DNA of 14,611 bases. Source: an uncultured Ruminococcus sp. (GTDB lineage: Bacteria; Bacillota; Clostridia; Oscillospirales; CAG-272). The translations under genes and the position numbers were made by a program. The stretch covers positions 1 through 14,611 of the forward strand of contig CACZSA010000068.1 in assembly GCA_902783705.1 (NCBI GenBank), given 5' to 3'. The notes beneath the pieces were generated by a model, which made no database searches, was not told the origin of the DNA, and saw nothing but the letters and a program-made list of their open reading frames with translations. Positions 7,529 through 13,967 of this stretch are shown here, piece after piece. The stretch's first letter is position 1; each line of letters starts with the position of its first letter.

Positions 7529-7572
7529 CAACTCGGCGGGACCGAAACGAACAAAAGAAAAAACCTCCGATG

Positions 7573-7595
7573 ACTCCGGCGAAAACCGGAGTTTT
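7573..7595 (+). terminator. Intercistronic hairpin between cysK and rrf2
   Basis: ACTCCGG (7573-7579), loop CGAAAA, CCGGAGT (7586-7592), then TTT and a G-rich stretch. The stem is stable but the U-tract is short, so partial termination (differential expression of cysK over the regulator) is more likely than a full stop. No promoter was found between it and the regulator gene, so rrf2 probably depends on read-through. Confidence 0.6.
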
Positions 7596-7621
7596 CGGGG
7601 TGCCTGACAATGGAGGTAAAC

Positions 7622-8050
7622 ATGTTGATATCCACACGAGGCCGATACGCGCTCCGGGTCCTCATCGACCTTGCGGAGCACGCGAACGGGGGGTACATCC
7701 CCATGAAGGATGTCGCTGCGCGGCAGGACATTTCGCTGAAATATCTCGAAAAGATCCTCCCGGTCCTCACGAAGAACAGCCTCATCGAGGGCGTGCAGGG
7801 GAAGGGCGGCGGCTACCGCCTCACGAAGGACCCTGACGAATACCGCGTGTACGACATCCTGATCCTCACGGAGGAGGACCTCGCCCCGGTTTCCTGTCTC
7901 GCGGACACAACGAAGGTCTGCGAGCGGAAATCCGAGTGCCGCACCCTCCCGATGTGGGAGAAATTCTACGCCCTCACCCGCGACTACTTCTCCGGCATCA
8001 CCGTCGCCGACCTCATGCAGACCGACACCGGGGATATGTACGTGATCTGA
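7622..8050 (+). CDS. Rrf2-family transcriptional regulator with IscR-like cysteine triad
   Basis: The 142-residue product opens with the family signature MLISTRGRYALRVLIDLAEH. A winged helix-turn-helix follows (about 25-68; recognition region SLKYLEKILPVLTKNSLI, wing GKGGGYRL), then a dimerisation helix (about 110-130). Cys92, Cys100 and Cys106 (C-x7-C-x5-C) stand where E. coli IscR has its [2Fe-2S] ligands Cys92/98/104, so cluster binding is likely. CymR, the Rrf2 repressor of cysteine genes in Bacillus, lacks such a triad. I prefer ATG 7622 to the in-frame ATG 7610: GGAGG (7612-7616) lies 5 nt before 7622, and the family starts there. It is second in the cysK unit, followed by a strong terminator. 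Its likely role is to sense Fe-S or cysteine status and control this operon; that is inference. Confidence 0.92.
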   Translation: MLISTRGRYALRVLIDLAEHANGGYIPMKDVAARQDISLKYLEKILPVLTKNSLIEGVQGKGGGYRLTKDPDEYRVYDILILTEEDLAPVSCLADTTKVCERKSECRTLPMWEKFYALTRDYFSGITVADLMQTDTGDMYVI

Positions 8051-8055
8051 ATACC

Positions 8056-8085
8056 AAAAGGACTGCCGATTGCGACAGTCCTTTT
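8056..8085. terminator. Strong intrinsic terminator after rrf2
   Basis: AAAAGGACTG (8056-8065) pairs perfectly with CAGTCCTTTT (8076-8085); an inner CG/CG pair beyond a C-A mismatch tightens the loop. It starts 6 nt after the stop. The A-tract on one side and U-tract on the other suit both directions. It shares its CTGCCG...CGACAG core with the terminator at 13442-13474. Confidence 0.88.
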
Positions 8086-8125
8086 CTATGGATACCGTAT
8101 AACAGATGTTCCCATGCGAAGGCTT

Positions 8126-8152
8126 CCGAAGGGCGGGAGCAATGCCCTTCGG
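8126..8152 (-). terminator. Hairpin just after the GH5 stop, no U-tract
   Basis: CCGAAGGGC (8126-8134) and GCCCTTCGG (8144-8152) form a perfect 9-bp stem with a 9-nt loop, 2 nt past the stop codon of the minus-strand GH5 gene. No U-tract follows on either strand, so it may stabilise the 3' end while the bidirectional terminator at 8056-8085 ends transcription. Confidence 0.5.
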
Positions 8153-8154
8153 GA

Positions 8155-9165
8155 TCATTTCGCAAAGGGGATTTTCAAAAGCTCCAGCAGCGCCCGGTCG
8201 ACCTTGAACCCCTTGTACTCCTCGTACGCCGTCCCCGGTCTCCCGTGCTCCACGATCCCGAACGTCCCGTGGAAATTCCAGAGGGAATACCCCCATCCGA
8301 ATTCCCGGAAGACGGAGAGCACGTCCTCGAACCAGCGGAGCGCGAGATCGTTCGGGAGCTTGTTGTAGCATCCGAATTCCCCTATGTGTACCTTCACGCC
8401 CTGCGCCTCGACCTCGCGCCACGGCTGATAGTAATTCCTGATCCACGCGCGGTCGCGGAACTGACCCGGGGCCACCTCGCCCGGATAGGAGGGCGCCGCC
8501 CAGTCCGCGCCGCCGCGCACCCATTCCGCTTTGTAGTGCGTCACCTGAAACGGCTCGTACCCCCGCCCGGAGTGCACGACGCCCTGCTTTCCGAGATCGG
8601 CGAGCTCGGGAAGAGCCGAGCCGCCGCCGTTGAAGCCGTCGATCACGATCTCGCGGTCCGGATCGACCGAGCGGATCGCTTCGACCGTTTTGCGGATGAC
8701 CTTCGCGTGGTCCTCGCGCGTACAGGGATGGGACGGCGGGATGTTCGCGGGCTCGTTCACAAGGTCAAAACTCAAAAGATCGGACGAGATTCCGCGGTAC
8801 CGCTCGGCGAACATCTTCCAGAGATAGATGAACCCCTCCTGCGCCTCCTCGTCCCGCCAGAGATTGTGCTTTTCACGCTCCGGCCAGTTGATGCAGTAGC
8901 CCGGCGCGCGGTGGATGTTCAGGCAGGCGTGGAGACCGCGCGAATTGCACGCCTCGACGTAGCGGTCGAAATAGGCGAGGACTTTTTCGTCCGGATGCGT
9001 GTAGTCGAAATCCTTCGTCCAGAAGTGGTAGTCCGTCGGAATGCGGATGAAGTTGAAGCCCTCCTCCGCGATGAAGTCGAGCTCCCGCTCGTTTGCCTCT
9101 TCGGGGATCTTCCCGTAATTTCCCGCGTACATCCAGAGCATATTGAAGCCGTATTTCGTTTTCAT
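8155..9165 (-). CDS. GH5-family glycoside hydrolase, cytoplasmic
   Basis: The 336-residue product is a single (beta/alpha)8 GH5 domain. The acid/base is Glu138 in FDLVNEP and the nucleophile Glu263 in VHIGEFG. FIRIPTDYHFW (39-49), NIHRAPGY (83-90), PFQVTHYKAEW (205-215) and SLWNFHGTFGI near the C-terminus are typical. There is no signal peptide or binding module, so it is intracellular and probably attacks imported oligosaccharides (beta-glucan or beta-mannan type); subfamily and substrate cannot be fixed by eye. ATG 9165 is preferred over ATG 9180 because GGGGAGG lies 6 nt before 9165 and overlaps the codons after 9180, which has no ribosome binding site. It is a single-gene unit, with a promoter at 9201-9229, divergent from the sugar isomerase unit, which suggests a shared regulatory region. 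Confidence 0.92.
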   Translation of the reverse strand: MKTKYGFNMLWMYAGNYGKIPEEANERELDFIAEEGFNFIRIPTDYHFWTKDFDYTHPDEKVLAYFDRYVEACNSRGLHACLNIHRAPGYCINWPEREKHNLWRDEEAQEGFIYLWKMFAERYRGISSDLLSFDLVNEPANIPPSHPCTREDHAKVIRKTVEAIRSVDPDREIVIDGFNGGGSALPELADLGKQGVVHSGRGYEPFQVTHYKAEWVRGGADWAAPSYPGEVAPGQFRDRAWIRNYYQPWREVEAQGVKVHIGEFGCYNKLPNDLALRWFEDVLSVFREFGWGYSLWNFHGTFGIVEHGRPGTAYEEYKGFKVDRALLELLKIPFAK

Positions 9166-9200
9166 GCCGTGCCTCCCCATCGGAATTATTTTTCGTTTCC

Positions 9201-9229
9201 ATTATAGCATAAAGAATTCGCGCTTGCAA
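9201..9229 (-). promoter_or_regulatory. Sigma-70 promoter of the GH5 gene
   Basis: On the minus strand, -35 TTGCAA (9229-9224) and -10 TATAAT (9206-9201), 17-bp spacer, extended TGC before the -10. The transcript would start near 9194, about 29 nt before ATG 9165. Confidence 0.75.
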
Positions 9230-9250
9230 GAAGTTTTTTCCCCGATTGCC

Positions 9251-9279
9251 TTGACAAATCCTCAAAAATGAAGGATAAT
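9251..9279 (+). promoter_or_regulatory. Sigma-70 promoter of the isomerase-permease(-GH2) unit
   Basis: TTGACA (9251-9256) and GATAAT (9274-9279) with a 17-bp spacer. It sits 21 bp from the -35 box of the divergent GH5 promoter, so one protein bound between or beside them could control both units. Confidence 0.77.
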
Positions 9280-9294
9280 ACAGACAGCGGAAAC

Positions 9295-9315
9295 AAATCC
9301 GATCCAAAATCCGAT
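9295..9315 (+). repeat. Tandem 9-bp repeat AAATCCGAT, candidate operator
   Basis: AAATCCGAT occurs at 9295-9303 and again at 9307-9315, 12 bp apart (about one helical turn), between the start site and the ribosome binding site. Embedded in it is CCGATCCAAAATC (9299-9311), nearly identical to the SGNH leader motif at 2661-2673; ATCCGATCCA (9297-9306) recurs exactly in the GH2 leader (11124-11133). Confidence 0.45.
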
Positions 9316-9338
9316 AGGACGACAAAGGAGATTCCATC

Positions 9339-10106
9339 ATGAAAATCGGCGCGCAGCTTTACACCCTCCGCGACTTCTGCCGCAATCTCGACGACTTTTC
9401 CGAAACGCTCAAAAAGGTAGCAGATATCGGTTATACCACCGTGCAGGTCTCCGGCACCTGCGGCTACGAGGCCGAATGGCTCCGGGACGAGCTCAAAAAG
9501 AACGGCCTCACCTGCGGCATCACGCATTTCAGCTATGACCGCATCCTGAACGAGACCGAAAAAGTCATCGACGAGCACAAGACCTTCGGATGCTCCTACA
9601 TCGGCATCGGCAGCATGCCCGGCGGCACCGCGAAGTACGCGGACTTCATCGCCGAGCCGAAGCTCCGTCCCGCGATGGACAAGATCGCCGCGGCGGGATG
9701 CCTCTTCATGTATCACAACCACAACGGCGAATACGAAACGGTCCTCGACGACGGACGCCCGGTCATGTTCCACCTCTCCGACGAATTCACGCCCGCGCAG
9801 ATGGGCTTCACGCTCGACACGTACTGGGTGAAGTACGGCGGCTATGACGTCGTGCCCGAGATTGAACGCCTCGCGGGCCGTCTCCCGGTCGTCCACTTCA
9901 AGGACATGCTCGTCATGCCCGACGGCGAGCGGAGAATGTCGTGGGTCGGCGGCGGAAACGCGCTCGACTTCGAGAGGATCATCCCCGCGTTTGAAAAGGC
10001 CGGCACGAAATACGCCTACATCGAGCAGGACAACTGCTACGGCGAGGATCCGTTCTCCTGCCTCAGGAAGAGCTACGACTACCTCACCTCCCTCGGCCTC
10101 GACTGA
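9339..10106 (+). CDS. Sugar phosphate isomerase/epimerase (xylose-isomerase-like TIM barrel)
   Basis: The 255-residue product is an AP-endonuclease-2/xylose-isomerase-like TIM barrel. It starts MKIGAQLYTLRD, the usual first strand. Metal and substrate residues are recognisable in YHNHNGEY (His126, His128, Glu131), LDTYWVKYGG (Asp160), VHFKD (His186) and YIEQDN (Glu229). Members interconvert or dehydrate keto-sugars, inositols and related compounds; the exact substrate cannot be read here. It is cytoplasmic. ATG 9339 has AAAGGAG 8 nt upstream. It is first in a plus-strand unit, 18 nt before the permease gene, and divergent from GH5, which points to a sugar processed in this locus. An inosose- or hydroxypyruvate-type isomerase is an alternative. 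Confidence 0.88.
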   Translation: MKIGAQLYTLRDFCRNLDDFSETLKKVADIGYTTVQVSGTCGYEAEWLRDELKKNGLTCGITHFSYDRILNETEKVIDEHKTFGCSYIGIGSMPGGTAKYADFIAEPKLRPAMDKIAAAGCLFMYHNHNGEYETVLDDGRPVMFHLSDEFTPAQMGFTLDTYWVKYGGYDVVPEIERLAGRLPVVHFKDMLVMPDGERRMSWVGGGNALDFERIIPAFEKAGTKYAYIEQDNCYGEDPFSCLRKSYDYLTSLGLD

Positions 10107-10124
10107 TCCCCGGGAGGATGCGGG

Positions 10125-11075
10125 ATGCAGTATTATCTCTATATCTTTGCCGCCGTCGTCCTGCTCGCGCTCCAGTTTTCGACGAATAAGGCCTACGGCC
10201 TGCGGTGCGGAGATGGCGCGAGGGCGTCCCTCGTGTTCGCGACCGCCGCGGGATTTGCGTCCGCCGCTGTCACCTATGTCATCGCCGTGACCGTCGGCGG
10301 GGGATTCCGCTTCACGTGGTTCTCCCTCTTCACGGGCGCGCTGATGGCCTCGCTTTCCTGCGCCTATACGCTGATCGGCTTCAAGATCATGGCCCTCGGC
10401 GACATGTCCGTGTTCATGATGTTTCTGATGCTCGGCGGTATGATGCTGCCGTATCTTTTCGGCGTGACCGTCCTCGGCGAGTTCCGGGACGCGGAGCCCT
10501 GGCGAATCGCGATGCGCGTCGCGGGACTCGTGCTTCTGACCCTCTCGATGATCTTCCCGGTCCTCGCGCGGCGAAAGTCGGGGAAGGGCGGCGGCAGACT
10601 GTTCGTCGTCCTCTGCCTCGCGGTCTTCCTCCTCAACGGCGTCGCGAGCATCGTGTCGAAGACCCATCAGATCAACCTCTTCGCCAAGGATGTGGTGAAC
10701 GCGCCGTCCTATGCCTGCCTCGGCAATTTCATGAACGGCGTCATCTCGGCGGTCTGTCTTGCGGTCCTCGCCCTGCGCGGCAAGCGAACGAAGGATGACC
10801 CCGGTGAGGGCGGAGCCGCTGTGCGGGAGAAGACCGCCGTCGGCGCGATCGTACTGATCATAGCGGCAAACGCGCTCTGCAACGGGATCTCCTACACCCT
10901 CCAGCTCCTCAGCGCGTCGAATCTGCCCGCTTCGGTCCTCTATCCGATGGTGACGGGCGGATCGGTCGTGCTCTCCGCAGTCGCAGGACGGATCTTCTTC
11001 GGCGAGAAGCCGGACCGGGTCACGCTCGCCGGGCTGATCCTCTCCTTTGCCGCGACGTTTTTCTTCCTCTTCTGA
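10125..11075 (+). CDS. DMT-superfamily (EamA-like) permease, 10 TM
   Basis: The 316-residue product has ten hydrophobic segments in two similar halves (roughly residues 4-22, 33-57, 63-85, 94-115, 125-146, 154-174, 190-215, 235-260, 265-288 and 293-316). A basic and acidic loop (about 217-233) lies between segments 7 and 8. The YPMVTGGSVVLSAVAGRIFFGE segment (its last part from ~270) with the following GLILSFAATFFF is typical of the second EamA repeat. DMT permeases move small metabolites, including sugars and amino acids; direction and substrate are unknown. GGGAGG lies 7 nt before ATG 10125. Only 18 nt separate it from the isomerase gene, so the two are co-expressed and may handle the same sugar. 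A U-tract hairpin follows 12 nt after the stop. Confidence 0.87.
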   Translation: MQYYLYIFAAVVLLALQFSTNKAYGLRCGDGARASLVFATAAGFASAAVTYVIAVTVGGGFRFTWFSLFTGALMASLSCAYTLIGFKIMALGDMSVFMMFLMLGGMMLPYLFGVTVLGEFRDAEPWRIAMRVAGLVLLTLSMIFPVLARRKSGKGGGRLFVVLCLAVFLLNGVASIVSKTHQINLFAKDVVNAPSYACLGNFMNGVISAVCLAVLALRGKRTKDDPGEGGAAVREKTAVGAIVLIIAANALCNGISYTLQLLSASNLPASVLYPMVTGGSVVLSAVAGRIFFGEKPDRVTLAGLILSFAATFFFLF

Positions 11076-11087
11076 ATCCCGACCCAC

Positions 11088-11122
11088 ACCCGCCTGAATC
11101 GATCCGGTCCGGGCGGGTTTTT
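11088..11122 (+). terminator. Intrinsic terminator or attenuator between the permease and GH2 genes
   Basis: ACCCGCC (11088-11094) pairs with GGCGGGT (11112-11118), followed by a U-tract to 11122. The 17-nt loop can pair a little further. No convincing promoter lies between it and the GH2 start, so the GH2 gene may depend on read-through here. Confidence 0.7.
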
Positions 11123-11125
11123 CAT

Positions 11126-11138
11126 CCGATCCATTGAT
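11126..11138 (+). promoter_or_regulatory. Candidate operator: GH2 leader copy of the CCGATCCA motif
   Basis: CCGATCCATTGAT lies between the hairpin and the ribosome binding site. The 10-mer ATCCGATCCA (11124-11133) is identical to 9297-9306 in the isomerase leader. It could bind a regulator that blocks elongation or affects the hairpin; role is inferred only from recurrence. Confidence 0.33.
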
Positions 11139-11160
11139 ATTATCGAAAGGAAGGCCACCC

Positions 11161-13434
11161 ATGAGACAAAGATTCACCCTCGACGGACGCTGGCGCGGAT
11201 TCTACGGCGAATTCTGCCGCCCGGACGTGAAATGCGCCGCCGACTGCCGGGGCATGCGGGAGATCCCGGCGACCGTCCCCGGCGCGCTTGAAACCGATCT
11301 CGAGGCCGCGGGGATCCTGCCCGAGCTGTTCCGCGGCGAGAATATATTAAAAGTGCAGGACTATGAAAACGTCCACTACTGCCTCTCCCGGACGTTCGAT
11401 TATCGGGAAGACCCCGCCGCGACCGACGCCCTCGTCTTCGAAGGGCTCGACTGCTATGCCGAGGTCTATCTCGACGCGCGCCTCCTCGGACGCTTCGACA
11501 ATATGCTGATCCCCCACCGTATCCCCCTCGACGAACTTCCGGGCGGGAAACATGAGCTTTTCGTCCACTTCATCCCGGCGGCCGTCGCGGCAAGACGATA
11601 CGACGTCGAGCCCTATGAAGGCGCGCAGCGGACGGAATTCGACTCGCTCCACACCCGCAAGGCGCCGCACATGTACGGCTGGGACATCATGCCCCGCGCG
11701 GTCTCCTGCGGGATCTGGCGGCACGTCTATATCGAGCGGCTCCCCGCGGCGCACATGAAGGATGTCTACGCCTATACCGTCTCGGCGAGCGAGGAGCGGG
11801 CGCGCGTGCGGATCGTATTCAACACGGAAGTGGGCAGCGCGAACATCCATCGCTTTGCCGTGCGGATCACGGGGAAGTGCGGGGACAGCGTGTTCACGTA
11901 CGAAGAAAAGCTTTGGCACACGGGCTTTGCCTTCACGCGGGACATCGATCACCCGAAGCTCTGGAATCCCCGCAACTACGGAGAGCCGAACCTCTACACC
12001 CTCTCGGCGGAGCTGCTCATGGACGGCGAGGTTGTCGACACCTGTGAGACAAAGTTCGGTGTCCGGACGGTAGAGCTGATCCGCACCTCGACGACGGACC
12101 GCGAAGGACACGGTGAGTTCTGCTTCAAAATCAACGGGAAAAAGATCTTCGCGATGGGCACGAACTGGGTCCCGGTCGACGCGTTCCACTGGCGGGACGA
12201 GGAGCGGCTGCCCGCGATCCTGCCGATGCTCGACGACCTCGGCTGCAACATCGTCCGGTGCTGGGGCGGCAACGTCTACGAAAACGATCTCTTCTACGAC
12301 TACTGCGACGCGCACGGTATCATGGTCTGGCAGGACTTTGCGATGGCATGCGGCGTCTATCCGCAGGATGAGGAATTCCTCGACGCGATGCGGGAGGAGG
12401 TCTCCGCCGTCGTGAAGCGGCTCCGCAACCACCCGTCGATCATCCTCTGGGCGGGCGACAACGAATGCGATTGCGCGTACGCATGGGGCGGGGAGGACCG
12501 TGATCCGAACGACAACCGGATCACGCGCGAAGTCATCCCGGACGTCCTCCGCGTCATCGATTATTCGCGGCCCTATCTCCCGTCCTCGCCGTACATCGAC
12601 GAAGAGGCGTACCGCACGCGCGGTGAGATCTCCGAGAACCACCTCTGGGGACCGCGCGACTACTTCAAGGGCGACTACTACCGGAACACCGTCTGCCATT
12701 TCGCCTCCGAGACCGGGTATCACGGCTGTCCTTCGCCTGAATCCCTCGCGAAGTACATCGATCCCGACCACCTCTGGCCCTGCCTCGGCGATCGCGAATG
12801 GCTCGTGCACGCCGCGACGATGGATGGACAGGAGGATTCGCCCTACGGCTACCGCATCCGCTTGATGTGGAATCAGGTCGAGACGCTCTTCGGCAAGGAT
12901 GGACCTGCGACGGCGGATCTCGCCTCCTTCTCCCTCGCCTCGCAGATCTCGCAGGCCGAAGCGAAGAAATACTTCATCGAACGTTTCCGTCTCTCGAAAT
13001 GGCGCCGCACCGGGATCATCTGGTGGAACCTCATCGACGGCTGGCCGCAGATCTCGGACGCGATCGTGGACTACTACCTCGACAGGAAGCTCGCCTACTC
13101 CTATATCCGGCGCTCGCAGAAGCCCTTCTGCCTCATGTTCGACGAGCCGGAGGACGGACGTCTCACGCTGTACGCCGTCAACGACACGCGCACGGCGAAG
13201 ACCTTCAACTACTCCGTGACGAACGACCGGGATCACGTGATCCTCGCGGGCTCCTCGCGGGTCGGACCGGACGAGAGCGCGCCCGTGGCCTCCATTCCGG
13301 CGACGGCGGAGAAGCGGTATTACCTCATCCGCTGGGACGACGGGGAAGAGCGCGGCCTCAACCACTACTTCGCGAACATCCGCGACATCGACCTCGCATA
13401 CTATCAAACCCTCCTCGACGCGCTCGCCGAATAA
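11161..13434 (+). CDS. GH2-family beta-mannosidase-like glycoside hydrolase
   Basis: The 757-residue product has GH2 architecture: an N-terminal jelly-roll sugar-binding domain (about 1-190, with FEGLDCYAEVYLD), an immunoglobulin-like domain (about 200-305) and a TIM barrel (from FKINGKKIFAMGTNWVP). The acid/base is Glu435 in LWAGDNECD and the nucleophile Glu517 in FASETGYHG. WGGNVYENDLFYDYCD and VWQDF are typical of the beta-mannosidase branch, where the motifs usually read GNNE and SEYG; the differences here are conservative. No signal peptide, so it trims beta-mannosides from imported oligosaccharides in the cytoplasm. ATG 11161 is chosen because AAAGGAAGG ends 6 nt upstream; a TTG at 11134 has no such site. 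It probably shares a transcript with the isomerase and permease genes through the hairpin at 11088-11122, and ends at a strong terminator. Another exo-GH2 activity is possible. Confidence 0.92.
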   Translation: MRQRFTLDGRWRGFYGEFCRPDVKCAADCRGMREIPATVPGALETDLEAAGILPELFRGENILKVQDYENVHYCLSRTFDYREDPAATDALVFEGLDCYAEVYLDARLLGRFDNMLIPHRIPLDELPGGKHELFVHFIPAAVAARRYDVEPYEGAQRTEFDSLHTRKAPHMYGWDIMPRAVSCGIWRHVYIERLPAAHMKDVYAYTVSASEERARVRIVFNTEVGSANIHRFAVRITGKCGDSVFTYEEKLWHTGFAFTRDIDHPKLWNPRNYGEPNLYTLSAELLMDGEVVDTCETKFGVRTVELIRTSTTDREGHGEFCFKINGKKIFAMGTNWVPVDAFHWRDEERLPAILPMLDDLGCNIVRCWGGNVYENDLFYDYCDAHGIMVWQDFAMACGVYPQDEEFLDAMREEVSAVVKRLRNHPSIILWAGDNECDCAYAWGGEDRDPNDNRITREVIPDVLRVIDYSRPYLPSSPYIDEEAYRTRGEISENHLWGPRDYFKGDYYRNTVCHFASETGYHGCPSPESLAKYIDPDHLWPCLGDREWLVHAATMDGQEDSPYGYRIRLMWNQVETLFGKDGPATADLASFSLASQISQAEAKKYFIERFRLSKWRRTGIIWWNLIDGWPQISDAIVDYYLDRKLAYSYIRRSQKPFCLMFDEPEDGRLTLYAVNDTRTAKTFNYSVTNDRDHVILAGSSRVGPDESAPVASIPATAEKRYYLIRWDDGEERGLNHYFANIRDIDLAYYQTLLDALAE

Positions 13435-13441
13435 GCCCAGA

Positions 13442-13474
13442 AAAAAGAACTGCCGGAGACCGACAGTTCTTTTT
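13442..13474. terminator. Strong bidirectional terminator between the GH2 and dtxR-type genes
   Basis: AAAAAGAACTG (13442-13452) pairs with CAGTTCTTTTT (13464-13474), an 11-bp stem with an 11-nt loop whose ends can form a further CG pair. It lies 7 nt after the GH2 stop and 12 nt after the stop of the convergent minus-strand gene, so it can serve both. Confidence 0.9.
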
Positions 13475-13486
13475 CTGCGTTATGGA

Positions 13487-13870
13487 TTACTGCTTCTTTT
13501 CAGATTCGAGGTGCATCGTGTAATTCTTCAGCGCGAAGAAGGATTCGTCGCTGATACAGTGCTCGATCCGGCAGGCGTCGTCCGTCGCGATGGCCTCGTC
13601 GACACCGAGGAGCGTGAAGAATTTCGTCAGGGTCTTGTGCCGATCGTAGATCTTCTCCGCGATCTCCCGTCCCGCCTCCGTTAGCGTCAGCCCGCCGTCG
13701 CGCCCCATGATGACGTAGCCGCCGTCCTGGAGAATGCCGATCGCGCGGCTCACGCTGGGCTTGGAATAGTTGCGGTACTCGCTCACGTCGATGGAACGGA
13801 CAAAGCCCTTGGCCTGCGAAAGGACGAGGATCGCCTCCAGATACATTTCTCCGGATTCCTGAAGTGCCAA
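13487..13870 (-). CDS. DtxR-family metal-dependent transcriptional regulator, iron-type ligand set
   Basis: The 127-residue product has a winged helix (about 8-65; SKPSVSRAIGILQDGGYV) and the metal-binding/dimerisation domain (to ~115). The SH3-like third domain is absent, as in MntR. The ligands, however, match DtxR: Met9 in SGEMYL aligns with DtxR Met10, and DDACRIEHCISDE supplies Cys100, Glu103 and His104 (DtxR Cys102, Glu105, His106). His78 matches DtxR His79. MntR has Asp and Glu in place of the Met and Cys. This favours Fe(II) over Mn(II), although the alignment was made by eye. TTG 13870 is the preferred start: GGGGGG lies 8 nt upstream and the MALQESGEMYLEAI opening is usual for clostridial relatives; ATG 13846 would cut into the first metal site. 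Single-gene unit with its own promoter. Targets are not in the window. Confidence 0.9.
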   Translation of the reverse strand: MALQESGEMYLEAILVLSQAKGFVRSIDVSEYRNYSKPSVSRAIGILQDGGYVIMGRDGGLTLTEAGREIAEKIYDRHKTLTKFFTLLGVDEAIATDDACRIEHCISDESFFALKNYTMHLESEKKQ

Positions 13871-13905
13871 AGCCGATTCCCCCCTTTGTTCATCGTTATA
13901 TTTTA

Positions 13906-13934
13906 ATTATACCCGATCTTTTTGAAAAAATCAA
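13906..13934 (-). promoter_or_regulatory. Sigma-70 promoter of the dtxR-type gene
   Basis: On the minus strand, -35 TTGATT (13934-13929) and -10 TATAAT (13911-13906) with a 17-bp spacer. The transcript starts near 13899, about 28 nt before the TTG start. No classical DtxR palindrome is visible, although the AT-rich start region could hold one. Confidence 0.75.
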
Positions 13935-13967
13935 GTGGGATTCGTAAACAAAGATTTCGCGCGGTCC

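Noticed and set aside
7622..8050. Naming the Rrf2 gene cymR
   Set aside because: It has an IscR-like Cys triad that CymR lacks, so neither cymR nor iscR is assigned.
6551..8524. 657-codon minus-strand frame over cysK, rrf2 and the end of GH5
   Set aside because: It crosses three well-supported genes and a strong terminator; no ribosome binding site or family signature.
11134..11144. TTG start or TATTAT -10 box ahead of GH2
   Set aside because: The TTG has no ribosome binding site, and a start of transcription driven by TATTAT would fall inside the ribosome binding site; no -35 box is suitably placed.
9186..11177. 663-codon minus-strand frame over the isomerase and permease genes
   Set aside because: Shadow of two recognisable genes with intact motifs; it also reads through the divergent promoters.
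11347..13407. 686-codon minus-strand frame over the GH2 gene
   Set aside because: Shadow of a GH2 gene with both catalytic glutamates; composition typical of antisense GC-rich frames.
13487..13870. Naming the DtxR-type gene mntR
   Set aside because: Length fits MntR but the Met/Cys ligands fit DtxR; metal unknown, so no symbol is given.
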